A stretch of 64,000 nt of DNA from the NCBI GenBank assembly GCA_948567375.1, contig OX419755.1, forward strand, positions 37,825,001-37,889,000, read 5' to 3'. Of this stretch, positions 32,100 to 42,900 are shown piece after piece (the first letter of the stretch is position 1; each line of letters begins with the position of its first letter). The DNA is from Lunularia cruciata. Taxonomy: Eukaryota > Streptophyta > Marchantiopsida > Lunulariales > Lunulariaceae. The translations under genes were made by a program, and so were the position numbers. Under the pieces are notes generated by a model, which was given only the letters and a program-made list of their open reading frames with translations, was not told where the DNA came from and made no database searches.

Positions 32100-33800
32100 A
32101 CACTTATTTATTAGTAGTAACCAATGAAGGGAGTATATCTAAAAAATAAATTGGTGCAATTAAAATTGGATTAGTTAGGGTATTATAAGCAAGTATACAA
32201 GTTTAGAGTACTAGAGAGATTAGATTGCTAGATGAGTCTCTCTACATCATCATGAGGTACACTTGGCATATCAATATCCTAACTTATTACCAATGTTGAT
32301 AGTCAAGAGTACCAAAAGACCTTACCATCAAATACCTCCTTATTGTAGCCATAAGATCTTGATTGGCATGGTACTATTTATTTAGTGATTGCCATGTCAA
32401 TGACATACACATGTTGTCCAAGGTCAAGCATGGGTATGTCAAGGTTAAGGATCACAAGTGCAAGACCTTTGTTTTGATATGTTTTGGAGATTGTATGTAT
32501 ATTATAACATCTCCAAGTTCATCAAATTGTTTCTCAACATATATTTCTTTGATGGATGACTCTCACACAAGTGATGGTGAGTACTGTGAGCCGGCCTGTC
32601 TCTCACTCAGGATGAACCTCTGATGGCTATTGTGGTAGCGCACCGTGGACTAAGAAGGCAAAGAATCCCTACTCCATCATACTTCTCCAAGGCTAACACT
32701 CCAAGACTCAAGACAATGCTCACTGGAGAACTCAATGAGAGAGAGATAATTGCAAATGAAAGGATAATGAGTACCTCCTCACCCCTTGTTCATATACTAG
32801 TGAAATAGTTACGCACCAAAGTTGCTTATTATCATGGTAACTCAAGGTACTAGACTAAAAGTCAAGTAAAATCAAAAAGTAGAAAGGAATATCCATTCAC
32901 ATGGGCATATTCCACTTGCATGTGATCTTATCTTGACCCAACCACTAAGTCAAGGATTCCTTCACATAGGCTATCCTTGGACTATAGAAGAATCCAAAAC
33001 AAAAAGGCTTGCTGGCCTAAGAGTTCTCAACTCTTTCCTCAAAGCCAAACACCTAGGAATAATACCAAGTCAACACACTAGAATCCAAAATAGTGGTGCT
33101 CATCTTTTCCACTTCCTCTAAAGTAAGGTCCCTTCTATCTTAGCTATGACTAACTTTAGCTAATCATGACTAATGTAGAACCATCTTCATTGTTATATAA
33201 ATAATATCTCTCAAGTACTTGTAATACCAAGCTAAATATCACAATACCACACACATGCAAAAATGGGTGTTAGAGTACATACAAGGTCTTGTCTTGGATT
33301 AGACTTGCTATGAGGTGGGATTCAGCTAGATTTGGATTGAGCTGGATTCTTGGGCATATTATCTATGTCTTTGGTTGATGAACTTCTTACCTATAGAGGT
33401 TTTATAGTATGCTTATTATGGGTATTCAATGACTTGCATACCTTATTTTTGATAGTACTTTGGATGTTGAGTGCTAATCTCAAATGATGGGAGTGGTAGA
33501 TCAATCATCTATGGTAGTGGTGAACCTTGTAGGATAGCCTAAAGTAGGTTTCACAATAATCATGAGTTTCCAAGCTTCCCATGCTTATCAAAAGAGAGGT
33601 CCTAGACTTGTTTGGGACTCATAGTCATAGTAGTTGGTTGAACTATTGTTGATAAGCAAGACAAAGCAATGGATTTTTGTACCAATATCATTGCTATTTT
33701 AGTAATGTCAAATGCATCCAAGCATTAATTTTTAGGTCAAGCCATGGACCTAAATTGCTTGACTTGAATTGTGAGTCTTGGCTTGGTTGAGTAAAGGAGG
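32100..33800 (+). pseudogene. C5 DNA methyltransferase domain of element E, broken and split by a solo LTR
   Basis: Three motif regions are visible in family order. (1) 32150-32203 reads IGAIKIGLVRVL(stop)ASIQV, aligning with a cofactor-binding motif I of the F-G-G-I-x-T-G-L type. (2) 32355-32540 reads DLDWHGTIYLVIA, then SSMGMSRL and ARPLF, matching the D-L-V-I-A-G-x-P-C-Q region and the following R-S-x-L-F block; the PCQ catalytic loop itself is lost. (3) 33651-33790 reads DKQDKAMDFCTN, then FLGQAMDLNCLT at 33732-33764, matching the closing E-R-x-x-A-M-G-F...G-(N/Q)-A motifs VIII-X. The solo D LTR with TSD GAGTAC lies between (2) and (3). A host-derived gene fragment is the alternative, but it sits between gag-protease and RT of one element. 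Inactive now. Confidence 0.6.
32585..33273 (-). repeat. Solo LTR of family D inside the E methyltransferase
   Basis: About 690 bp, matching 53100-53774. GAGTAC lies on both sides (32579-32584 and 33273-33278), a target duplication. Its terminal CA on one end is changed (TTAG). No internal sequence remains, so it arose by LTR-LTR recombination. Confidence 0.85.
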
Positions 33801-34220
33801 ATGCACTTAACAGACATCACCACTCAAACACTTGTGAGCTTTGTTTCTATTGAGAAAGTTCAAATACATATTAACAAGGACATGCCAAGTGAACATGGTA
33901 TTCTTGGAGCATACCAATGACTATAAGTTAGAATGTTCTATTATGCTCACATGAAAGGGATTTCATGTGAGCATAGTCTACTTGGGATAAATCCTTGATC
34001 TACTTGGGACTCAACTAGAGAACATGTGAAGCTTGTGGTCAAAGTAGAAGGATTTTTCAACTCTAGTGGTTTAAGGTATGATAATATTGATCTAAAGGGT
34101 CTAATGTAGCAACTAGTCAATGTGTTTTCTACCTCTACAATAGTTATAGACAATACTTGTAAGCCAAACATTAAATCCAAGCTTACAAAAGGAGAGAGAC
34201 AAAGAGTTTAGAGGTTCCCC
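33800..34220 (+). pseudogene. E linker between methyltransferase and RT
   Basis: The readable blocks are GLRYDNIDLKGLM, QLVNVFSTSTIVIDN and CKPNIKSKLTKGERQRV, ending near 34218. The last block overlaps by about 40 bp, in diverged form, the start of the right-hand E fragment at 44424-44463. Confidence 0.5.
34178..34218 (+). repeat. Left copy of a ~40-bp duplication flanking F2
   Basis: CAAGCTTACAAAAGGAGAG...GAGGTTCC resembles 44424-44463, CAAGCTTGCAAGAGGAGAG...GTAGGTTCT. Both are the same E coding segment. F2 sits between them. Confidence 0.6.
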
Positions 34221-34239
34221 AGTGGAATAACCCAATGTT

Positions 34240-35389
34240 GACATACTAATGTAAAATAGTACGAATGAGTTGATCCCACAAGGATATGAGTTGGAAATGG
34301 CTTGAAGTGAAGAGAAAGTATTTATGATGCAATTTTTATATTTTTTGCTCTTTAACCTATTGGGCAAAAACCACTCCTAGTAGGAGGGTAAAAGAACCCA
34401 TTATGGTGCTCTACAAAAACCTAAAAATATCCTAAATCACTCTCAAAACTAATTGTAACCAAAGTTACACTAAAGGTGATGGTGATGAAGCCACCAACCT
34501 TGATAGTATGTTTGACATTCTTTGAAGGTATGCCACCAAAGGGGCTAAATTGGAAAGAAAATGTCCTTGAGTTTTGATTTTATGTTATTGATGGCACTTA
34601 GGATGGATGAAATCCATCTTTAGTCCACTCTACAAATTCAAACTTCAATTTCCAACCCTTCCTTTTGGATTCAACAACTGCAATCCTTCAGCAAGATTCA
34701 CACCTCTACTCTGGTAATGGCATTCAAAGTTGTACACTAGGTGAATATACTTTGATGTGATACAAAGTTGTATGAAAAAGTAGACTTGTTCATCATTGGG
34801 CCAAAGTCTTATGTAGTTTTGTACTACTACTCCATGTTGCCCCACTTTGTCTTGAATGGCTAAGCAGGTTCTTTGTTGAACCTAACTACTCCGCCACCTC
34901 CAATTAAGGTCTTAATTTCTCTATTATCCTACTCTAACTACCTAATTCAGCTTTTGACAAATGTATGAGGGAACGTGTCAATCCTTCCATGGTGCATGCA
35001 CCACAAGTAATGAATGTCTATTAAGCTACCATACCAAAGGGTTCTTTGGCCAAAAATGTGGCTAAATTTTATTTGCCTAAAAAATTCCATGGGTCAAAGC
35101 TTTCAATCTTGTTCTTAAATTGCAAACTTACAAGGAACTCCCACATCTTAGAGGATGGTTGGGAGTTCTTGCAAGTAATTAGCAAAGCCTATGTATAATT
35201 GCTAAAGATGAAAGAATGTACACTAATCTAGTACAATGGTCCCTTTTCATACTTTGGTTGTCTTTGGCTCCAAACTTTGTGGGAAGAAAATTGATCATGT
35301 TTCATTTGTCAAAGGACTTTTAATGCATTCTTAGTAGTCAACAATCTTCAACAAGTATGAGTTTTGCACTTTGCTAAACTTCTGATTGG
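34240..35389 (-). other. F2 3' region
   Basis: The C-terminal and 3' untranslated part of F2 on the minus strand. Near 34340-34400 is the inverted CCTACTAGGAGTGG block matched in F1. No ORF of note. Confidence 0.45.
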
Positions 35390-35394
35390 CATGA

Positions 35395-35795
35395 TGTAAC
35401 AATATGGAGTTTAGCGACAAAGTTAGTCGGGCTTACAAAGTAGCACATAAGACAAATTAGCCTAGAATATTCTGGAAGCATCTAGGAAGCTTCTTGGCTA
35501 GCTTAGCTTGCACCTCAAGTAAGTAGCTTCTAGAAGGAAGCTTTTAGAAGCTTCTAACTAGCTTAGCTTGCATGCCAAGTAGGTTGCTTCTACAAGGAAG
35601 CTTCTTGAGAAGCTTCTAGTTAACTTGGCTTGCACTCTAAGAAAGCGGCTTGAGGAAGGTTCTCAAGGGCCTTGTATGCTACATATAAATACTAAAGCCA
35701 AAGCTTATGCTAGGCATTCAAAGTTTTCCCACATTCAAGTGTCTCAATGTGAGTTTCAATTCTCCTATTTCTCTCCTTGGTTTGGTTCTTTTACA
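35395..35795 (+). repeat. C1 5' LTR
   Basis: TGTAACAATATGG...GTTCTTTTACA. Three tandem units of about 62 bp, each with GCTAGCTTAGCTTGCA-type and TTCTAGAAG/GAAGCTTC motifs, then the TATA-like ATATAAATAC at 35683-35692. Confidence 0.95.
35522..35626 (+). promoter_or_regulatory. Array of heat-shock-element-like motifs in the C LTR
   Basis: TTCTAGAAG at 35528-35536, AGAAGCTTCTA near 35546-35556, and GAAGCTTCTTGAGAAGCTTC near 35598-35617. These are alternating GAA/TTC pentamers (nGAAnnTTCnnGAAn), the consensus for heat-shock factor trimers. They recur in the C1 3' LTR and both C2 LTRs, 60-150 bp upstream of the TATA-like box. Confidence 0.5.
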
Positions 35796-35796
35796 T

Positions 35797-35807
35797 TGGT
35801 ATCAGAG
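35797..35807 (+). other. Primer-binding site of C1
   Basis: TGGTATCAGAG, the exact initiator tRNA-Met type, one base after the LTR. Confidence 0.92.
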
Positions 35808-35817
35808 AAAGAATGAG

Positions 35818-36033
35818 ATGGATGGAATTTATGGACCACCAAATCCACTTCCGCCAAACCATTGGGATTTTCATGTCCAGATATTACCAAAGCATTGTTT
35901 CACACAATTCATCACCTTGTGCTTTGGGAAGGATTTTCTACATATGATCATAGTGTCTGAGGAACCCTTGATACTTCCAGTTGTAACTTATGGAGAACGA
36001 TGGACATGTTGTATCTATATGTTAATCAATTAG
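35818..36033 (+). CDS. Small pre-gag ORF of C1 (intact, 71 aa)
   Basis: Starts MDGIYGPPNPLPPNHWDF just after the primer site and ends CCIYMLIN before gag. It contains FTQFITLCFGKDFLH, then EEPLILPVVTYGERW. The pattern (PNPLP start, FG+DF centre, P-x-I-L-P-V-V-x-Y...W...Y end) matches ORF 'a' of family A (PNPVILPVVIYDREW) and partly ORF 'b' (VPNPLPFN start). No known domain is recognised. It remains open although gag and pol downstream have stops. It could be a real accessory or N-terminal gag peptide, or a translated leader ORF. Confidence 0.6.
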   Translation: MDGIYGPPNPLPPNHWDFHVQILPKHCFTQFITLCFGKDFLHMIIVSEEPLILPVVTYGERWTCCIYMLIN

Positions 36034-36066
36034 ATATGTTTCTATTAGTGGAATAGAGTTGTAGCA

Positions 36067-36969
36067 ATGGCGGCAATAACAAATGTTATCCTTGCAATGC
36101 AACAACAAATTGAGCATCTTACTTGGTTTTTGGATGAACGAGACCAGCAATGACACGAACAGATAGAGAGAGTGCCAGTTCAAGATGGAGAAGATTGCAT
36201 TCAATTTTCAAAACCCAAGGTGTTTGAAGGCAAGAATCTTCCAAGCATGGTAGAGAATTTTGTGTTTGACTGCAAATGTACTTTGAAGCCACCAATCTTC
36301 AAGACGAGAGGAAAAAAATTCTCTTGGCTTCTAGCCATTGGATGGTGTGGCAAAACTTTGGTGGCAATTTTGAGTAGAGCAAGCTGATCAACAGATTGTT
36401 GCACCAATTTTGACATGGGCAAAATTCAAGGATACAATACTTGGTCGATTTCAAACTATAAATGCCACCCAGGCCACACGAGATAAATTGGTGAGTTGAA
36501 GCAGATTGGCTTAGTAAGGAGCTACATCACACAATTTTAGAACATCATCATGCAAATTCCAAATATCCAAGAAGGTGAAGTTTTGGATCAATTTGTGCAA
36601 GGATTGAAGTCATAAACCAAATTGGAAGGTACCATACAAGAGCCACAAAACATAGAAGAAGCCATGGAATTGGCTTAACATTTTGATTCCTTGGTTGCAA
36701 CAACTTGGTCTTGACCTCGACCTACACAAAGCCTACCAACACACTATGCACAAGTGGAAGAACCGGTACCAATGGAGATTAATGCTATCCAATGGAGACC
36801 ACTTAGTGCAACGGATAGAGAAAGATTGCGACAAAATGGAGGTTGCTTTTATTGTCGCCAAGTTGGACATCACATTGCTGAATGTCCACTAAGGAATGGC
36901 CGACCTCGACAACTTGCCCAGATGGAGTTTGTGGAACAAAATGATCAAGGACACGACAAATCCCAGTAG
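36067..36969 (+). pseudogene. C1 gag with zinc knuckle, broken
   Basis: Starts MAAITNVILAMQQQIEHLTW. Blocks: FSKPKVFEGKNLPSM, IPNIQEGEVLDQFVQGLKS, EPQNIEEAMELA, VPMEINAIQWRPLSATDRER, then an intact knuckle C-FY-C-RQVG-H-HIAE-C near 36845-36890. Several stops and shifts separate the parts. The nucleocapsid end is the best preserved. Confidence 0.85.
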
Positions 36970-36995
36970 GAGATTTCAAGCCGCCTATTGGGAGC

Positions 36996-37343
36996 TTGCT
37001 TAGTTCCAATGGGATTGAAGGCTCGACCTATGCAAGTTTGCTTCACTTACAAGGTACAATATCTAATCAAGGTTGTAGGATTTTGGTTGATTCTGGAAGT
37101 TTAGAGAATTGCATGTTTATGCAAGTAGCAAAGGAATTGGGTATTCCTATCAAGCCAGTGTTTGGAAGTAGTTTGATGATGGCGGATGGTAGAAAGGGTT
37201 ATGCATTCCACACCTCACATCCTATTACCTTCAAGATTGGGAAGGAGTATTTGGAGTGTATGAGGTTTGTAGTGGCACCTCTACACTATGATATCATTCT
37301 AGGTCTACCTTTGCTTGAATATCATAAGGTTCAATTTGATTGA
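36996..37343 (+). pseudogene. C1 aspartic protease, nearly intact
   Basis: Open for 115 codons. It contains CRILVDSGSLENCMFMQV with the catalytic D-S-G, the flap region ADGRKGYAFHTSHPITF, and YDIILGLPLLEYHKVQFD. The family normally reads G-L-P-W; here the Trp is Leu. It is cut off from RT by a stop at 37341. Confidence 0.85.
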
Positions 37344-37406
37344 ACCTGACGACAAATTCAAGTACAACACTAAGGTAGGAATTTCCGATTAGATTGTTTT
37401 GTACCT

Positions 37407-38530
37407 TTGAGTAAGACACCTAAGAATAGTCAGTCCCAAGATAGGAAGTTTGCCAAGAAGGCAACCATAGAGCAAGCTTGGAAGAGAGATGAGTCCCTGG
37501 AAGGGAAGTTTGTTAATAAAGCAGCCATAGAGCAAGCTTTGGAGGAAGATAAGTCTGTATTTGTGGTGTGGATCAAGCCGATTGCACAAGAACAATCTGA
37601 GGAGGGCCAAGAGCCTCATCAAGCAATGGTTGATTGGATAGTTCAAGAGTTTGCAGACGTGTTTCCGGATGATCTGCCAAAGGAATTACCCTCCAATCGA
37701 GGTATGCCCTTCAAGATCAAGTTATTGCCAAGGAGTACTCTAGTGAGTAGACCAATCTATCAGCTCTCACCAAAGGATTTGGAGGAGTTGCAAAAAACAC
37801 TTATAGAGTTTTTGGAGAAGGATTTCATATGACATAGTACTTCTCCTTGGGGAGCACCGGTACTATTTGTTCCAAAGAAGGATGGAGGACTTTGTTTCTG
37901 TATTGATTACCGTGGGCTCAATATGCAAACCATGAAGAATGCATATCCCTTGCCTTGGATTGATGACCTACTTGATCAACTAAGTGGAGCACGCTACTTT
38001 TCCAAGCTGGTCTTTGTAGCTGCTATTGGCAAATCTCTATTGAAGGAGAGGACATGCAAAAGACTACCTTTTGTACAAGGTATGGGTATTTTGAGTAGAG
38101 AGTTCTACCTTTTGGACTCACTAATGCTCCAGCAATCTTCATGGATCAAATGCATCAGGTGTTGCAGGGACTATTAGATTGGTCCATGTTGGTGTTCTTG
38201 GATGATATCTTAATAGCAAGATAGAGGAAGAACATGTGAATCATGTGCAAGAAGTCCTAAGATGACTACAACAATGGAAATTTTACTGCAAGAAGTCAAA
38301 GTGTACCTTTTTGCAAAAGGAAACACCTTCTTGGGTCATAAGATCTCATCAGGGGGGATCAAGATGGAAGAAGAGAAGATCAAGGCCATTACAGATTGGC
38401 CTAACCCGAAGGATGCTACAGAAGTACGGGCATTCAATGGCTTGGCCAGTTTTTACCGATGGTTCATCCATTATTATGCTCATGTGGCTGCACCATTGAT
38501 TGACCTCTTGGGAAAGAACTTGAGCTTCTA
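37407..38530 (+). pseudogene. C1 reverse transcriptase, broken
   Basis: The lead-in is QEFADVFPDDLPKELPSNRG, then [21 protein letters not shown] stop after EKDFI is followed by [26 protein letters not shown] and a broken PFGLTNAP region. The catalytic FLDDILIA block lies near 38199-38217. The thumb FNGLASFYRWFIHYYAHVA is at 38262-38531. Two repeats of an acidic spacer (K-x-A-x-I-E-Q-A) precede RT. Confidence 0.85.
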
Positions 38531-38990
38531 GTGGACCACCAAGCATGAAGAAGCATTCCAGAAGTTAAAGCATATGGTGTCCACAAGACCCATTCTTCAA
38601 CCATATGATCCTCAACTACCTTGTGTGGTTGATTTTGATGCTTCTAACTTTGCAATTGGAGCCATGCTGCAACAAGAATTCCCAGATGGACTCCATCCCA
38701 TTGCCTTTGTGTCTCACCGACTCAATACGGTTGAACAAAACTACTCTGCTCAAGATCAAGAACAACTTGCAATGGTATACGCCACCAAGGTATGGAGGCA
38801 TTACCTCTTGGGGAAACAAGTGATCATGAGAACTAATCACAAACCATTGTTGCAGACCTTACACTTGGAACACATGAAGAGTTGACATCATCAATGGGAG
38901 GAGCAACTCCAATTGTATGACATCAAACTTGAGTACAAACCAGGTCGGTTCCATGTCATCCTTGATGCTTTATCACAAAGACCTGATTTG
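38530..38990 (+). pseudogene. C1 RNase H
   Basis: VDFDASNFAIGAMLQQEFPD, then QDQEQLAMVYATKVWRHYL and the TNHKPLLQTL motif, with Asn in place of Asp of TDHKPL. DALSQRPDLKSLPL follows near 38960. One stop (MKS then TGA) interrupts it. Confidence 0.85.
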
Positions 38991-39199
38991 AAATCTCTTC
39001 CTCTTATCAAAACGGCAATTTCAATGGTGTCAGTTGACTCCAAGGTCCAAAATGAGTTTCAGTCAGCTCTACACCATGATCCTTTCTTCCAAATGGTACT
39101 TGGTTGCCGTACTGCATATGATAAGGAGTACAATACCTTCTCCATCAAGGAGGGCCTTTTATTCCATGAGGACCGGATCTATGTTCCAACTAAAGGTGA

Positions 39200-39985
39200 T
39201 CTTTGACTTGTGCATCTTCAAGAAGCCCATGATTTACCCATCGTTGGTCACATGGGTGTAGACAAGACCTTGGGTACCCTCTAACGTCAACGGTGGAGGC
39301 CCAACATGACACACAATGTTCAAGAATTTGTCCGATTGTGTGAGAGCTGCCAACGTAACAAGGCTAGCAACCAGAAGCCAAGTGGACTCCTTCAACCACT
39401 TGCCATTCCATCCACTTGCTGGGAGCATGTGAGCTTGTATTGCATCACATCCTTGCCAAAGATAAAACAAGGACACATTGCAATTGTAGTGTTTGTGGAT
39501 AAGCTTAGTAAGAAAATCCACTTGGCACCAACCTGTGATACCATGGATGCTCCAACCTTAGCGCAAATCCATTTCAAAAATGTCTTCAATCATCATGGAA
39601 TGCCATTTGTACTCATCTTCAATTGTGATCCTCGATTTATCACAAAGTTTTGGCAAGCACTCTTCCATCTACTCGGCACCAAGCTTGCTTTGTCCATAGC
39701 CTATCATCCTCACTGATGGACAAACCAATGTGCAAATTGTACAATGGAGGATATGTTGTGTGCCTTTGTCAATGTCCACCATACCAATTGGGATGAATGT
39801 CTTGCAGGTGCAAAATTTGCATATAACAATTCCAAACCGGCAAGCACCAGATTTTCTCCTTTCTTTCTCAATTTTGGACAAAATCTACTTGTTCCAGATT
39901 CTCTTCTTGCTTCCCCTTCATCTCAGGTTCCTCATACTTCCACATTCTTGACCACTATATCCCAATATCTCCAACAAGCCTAGTC
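39200..39985 (+). pseudogene. C1 integrase, broken
   Basis: HHCC part: HDLPIVGHMGVDKTLG, then CESCQRNKASN. Core: ITSLPKIKQGHIAIVVFVDK, where the first Asp position is changed, FNCDPRFITKF (second Asp kept), and YHPH(stop)GQTN...TMEDMLC in place of the usual Glu. Part of the frame shifts at 39716. Confidence 0.85.
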
Positions 39986-40070
39986 TCACCTCCTTGTTGC
40001 TCAAAATCACCAAAAACAATATGCGAACCACCATCGTCGTGATCTCACCTTTGAAGTTGGTGATAAAGTC

Positions 40071-40470
40071 ATGCTATCCTCTAGTAACCTCCCTCTCCCA
40101 CTTGATACCCAAGTTCATAAACTTGCCCCTAATTGGATAGGACCCTTTGATATCACCCAAATTGTCTCTCCGGTTGCTTATCGACTTGCCTTGCCTTGTC
40201 ACATGCGTATCTATCTTGTCTTTCATGTTTCCAAGTTGAAACCCTTTGTTCCTAACTCCTCTTCCTTTTCCTCTCAAGTCCAACTTCCCCCTCTTCCTGT
40301 CCCTATCAATGATCATGAGGAGTACAAAGTTGATCGTATCCTTGTGCATTGCCATATTCAACAAGACCGTTGCCAACATACGGAGTACAAGGTCCTTTGG
40401 AAAGGGTATCCCTTTCATGATGCCACATAGGAACCTCTTTCTCACCTCCAAAATGCACAGATGGCCATCT
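40071..40470 (+). pseudogene. C1 integrase C-terminus with chromodomain
   Basis: Open 119 codons. KLAPNWIGPFDITQIVSPVA is the GPY/F module, HVSKLKPFVP the linker, and HEEYKVDRILVHCHIQQD, then TEYKVLWKGYPFHDAT the chromodomain. The next codon is TAG where C2 has TGG. Its binding aromatic positions are at least partly kept. Confidence 0.85.
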
Positions 40471-40528
40471 AGGAATTCAAAGCTTCATTGGCAACAAGGA
40501 CATCACCAATTGGCTGTATATGGGAATA

Positions 40529-40890
40529 TGTACCAATATGGAGTTTAGCAACAAAGTTAGTTGGGCTTATGAAGTAGCACATAAGACAAATTATCTTAGA
40601 ATATTCCAGAAGCATCTAGGAAGCTTCTTGGGAAGCTTCTTGGCTAGCTTAGCTTGCACCTCAAGTAAGTAGCTTTTAGAAGGAAACTTCTTGAGAAGCT
40701 TCTAGTTAACTTGGCTTGCACTTTAAAAGTGGCTTGAGTAAGCTTCTTGAGAAGCTACTCAATGGCCTTGTATGCTACCTATAAGTACCAAAACCAAAGC
40801 TTATGGTAGGCATTTGGAGTTTTCACACATTCAAGTGTCCAAATGTGAGTTTCCATTCTCTTATTCTCTCCTTGGTCTAGGTCATTTACA
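40529..40890 (+). repeat. C1 3' LTR
   Basis: 362 bp, TGTACCAATATGG...GTCATTTACA. It lacks the middle one of the three ~62-bp units seen in the 5' LTR and adds a short GGAAGCTTCTTG duplication. Confidence 0.93.
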
Positions 40891-40895
40891 CATGA

Positions 40896-42900
40896 CCTCA
40901 AAGCCAAAGAGCAAGCTGGTCCATTGTCTCTTCCTTGTAGGTCCTCCCTTTCAGCTTATGTACTTGAAACCTCAAGTCATGATCTTATGATTCTAACCCT
41001 CTCTTTGGCTTCTTCCTAGAGCATCTTCACAAACTGAGCACATACTTCTTCCACTTGTTGTATTTCCTCCTCCTTCTTTGTTTTGATCCACAAGCACTTC
41101 ACCTAAAATTTATCAACCTATATCTTGTGCAAGCCTCTTGTTTGGCCTTCTTCTCAATTTCCATTGCTAATTCCTTTGCTTCGGCCTCCAACAAGGCTGC
41201 TACCTCCTTTTGATACTCAAGCATCTAGAGCTCCAAAGTTATATTCCTGACCTTGGCATCCTTTAGCTCTTGGTGTAGGCTATACACCTCCTTGTCTCAA
41301 ACTCAGAGTTGATCTTCATAGTTGACCTCCTTCTCCTTCTTCTCCATCCTCAACTTTCCCAACTCCAATGCTTCTTTGCCCAATTCCTTCTCCTGACTTT
41401 GGTGAATGGAGGCAAGAGAGGCCTTCTACTTCCTCTCCTCAAATAACTCATGCACCAAGGAGTTCACCTTCTTTGCTTCCTTCTTATAGTGATCTCAGCT
41501 TGGGATAACTTTGTCTTGGAGCTTGATTTCTTGGGCCTTCATTGTGCATCCTCTACACTAAGATAGTATAATCAACAATCTCTAGACATTCCTATTGATG
41601 TTGTGGTAGCAATAGTTCCATCAACTACAAAACCGCCCCCACCAAATGATTAACAAAGTGAGGTCCCTTCCAAAACTTGGCTGGTGGTGGTTTGGCTTGA
41701 TCCTTCCTCCTTCTCTTGCAAGGCAAAGACTTTTGCTTCTTCTACTAGAGTTTCTTATGCCTTGAAAACTAACTCTTCTTCATGTTTGGCCTTATTCTTG
41801 TCCTTGGACTAAAGTTCCTCTCCTTCAAAGTGCCTAACCTTCTTCCCTCTCTTCTCCAAAGATAGGGATTGAGGAGTGGGGCAAAGGGGTTTAGGTTATG
41901 GTCTAGGTATCTCCTCATGCACTTCATCTACTTGCTCTCCTCTATCTTCTACTTCTTTGGCCTCTTCTGTCACTTGTGGTTCAAGGGTAAATTGGGCATC
42001 CTTGAACTATTCTTCTTCTTCATGGTCCTCCTCCTTGGACTATAGAGTGAGGAACCTTCTTCCTCTTCCTAAGTCTCTTCTTCCAAACTAGCTTCTTCTT
42101 CTCATTTGGTGTTGGAGGTCACTTTGATGATTGGAGGGTTCTTCTTGGTTGGTATGACGGCCTGGCTGGTGGTGTTTGTTTCTTCTTTGTCTTGGTAATC
42201 ACCACCTCTTCATCCATAACCACAAAGTTTCCTATCTTGGCTAATTCCTCATCCACTTCTTGATATATCTTGATCATCTACTTCTCTTGGGATCAAGAAT
42301 CAAAGTAATCCATAGTAGGAGAGTGACTTGGAAATCTCTTACGCTCCTCTTCATGTAGGAATGAATTGCAAATGGGGCTAGGTAGGTAGCTATTCCTTCC
42401 CCCAAGAAGTATTTGTGAATGGTTTGGGCCTATAAGTTCTTTGGGAATGGTTTGGGTCTATTAGTAGAACTTGCAAGCCCAATTCACAAGTTCATCCTTG
42501 TTTATCTTGTGGAAGAAGACAAATTGGGTATTTTTTAAGTAACTTTGTCCATTTGTTATAGAACAAGTTCACAATTTCTTTCACAATTGCTCATTGAGCT
42601 AGGTCTCCATAGTTGAGAACTTGCCAACCATTTCTGCAGTTGCAAGGTTCCCCAAAGGTATCCTTAATCTCTTGGATCAGCTCTTGATCATAGAACTTGG
42701 TATCGATTGTCATTACTCTTGATGGACCTACATCCGGACCAAGGATATTCTTCCCATGCTCCTTTGACCAGCCCATGGGATTCTCTCTCATATCTCCACT
42801 ATTCTTCTTCTTTCTACTCATTGTCTCATGGGTGATTTCAAAATCTGTTGCATTGCAATCCCAAAGCAAGAAATCATATGTTTGCCCTAAATCAACTCTT
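40896..42900 (-). pseudogene. F2 protein: conserved N-terminal block and Glu/Lys-rich tail, broken
   Basis: An ORF at 42591-42869 contains SRKKKNSGDMRENPMGWSKE, LGPDVGPSRVMTID, FYDQELIQEIKDTFGEP and NGWQVLNYGDL. Its spacing parallels the F1 block GNPARW...LVLG...KNGYKVESY. Downstream (42500-40896) translations are rich in Glu, Lys, Arg and Ser with many stops, consistent with the F1 coiled-coil tail. No enzyme motif is visible. The rest continues across C1 to about 34400. Confidence 0.45.

Larger units (their letters stand above)
35395..40890 (+). mobile_element. Ty3/gypsy chromovirus C1, full length, inside F2
   Basis: LTRs are at 35395-35795 (401 bp) and 40529-40890 (362 bp). A perfect 5-bp duplication, CATGA, flanks it (35390-35394 and 40891-40895). 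A tRNA-Met-type primer site follows the 5' LTR. All chromovirus domains are present, with fewer stops than C2, so it is a later insertion, or less decayed. It sits in the F2 element, which sits in E: a third level of nesting. Confidence 0.95.

Noticed and set aside
41000-42500. Host coiled-coil gene on the minus strand
   Set aside because: It lies within F2 boundaries, shares the conserved N-terminal block with F1, and is full of stops.
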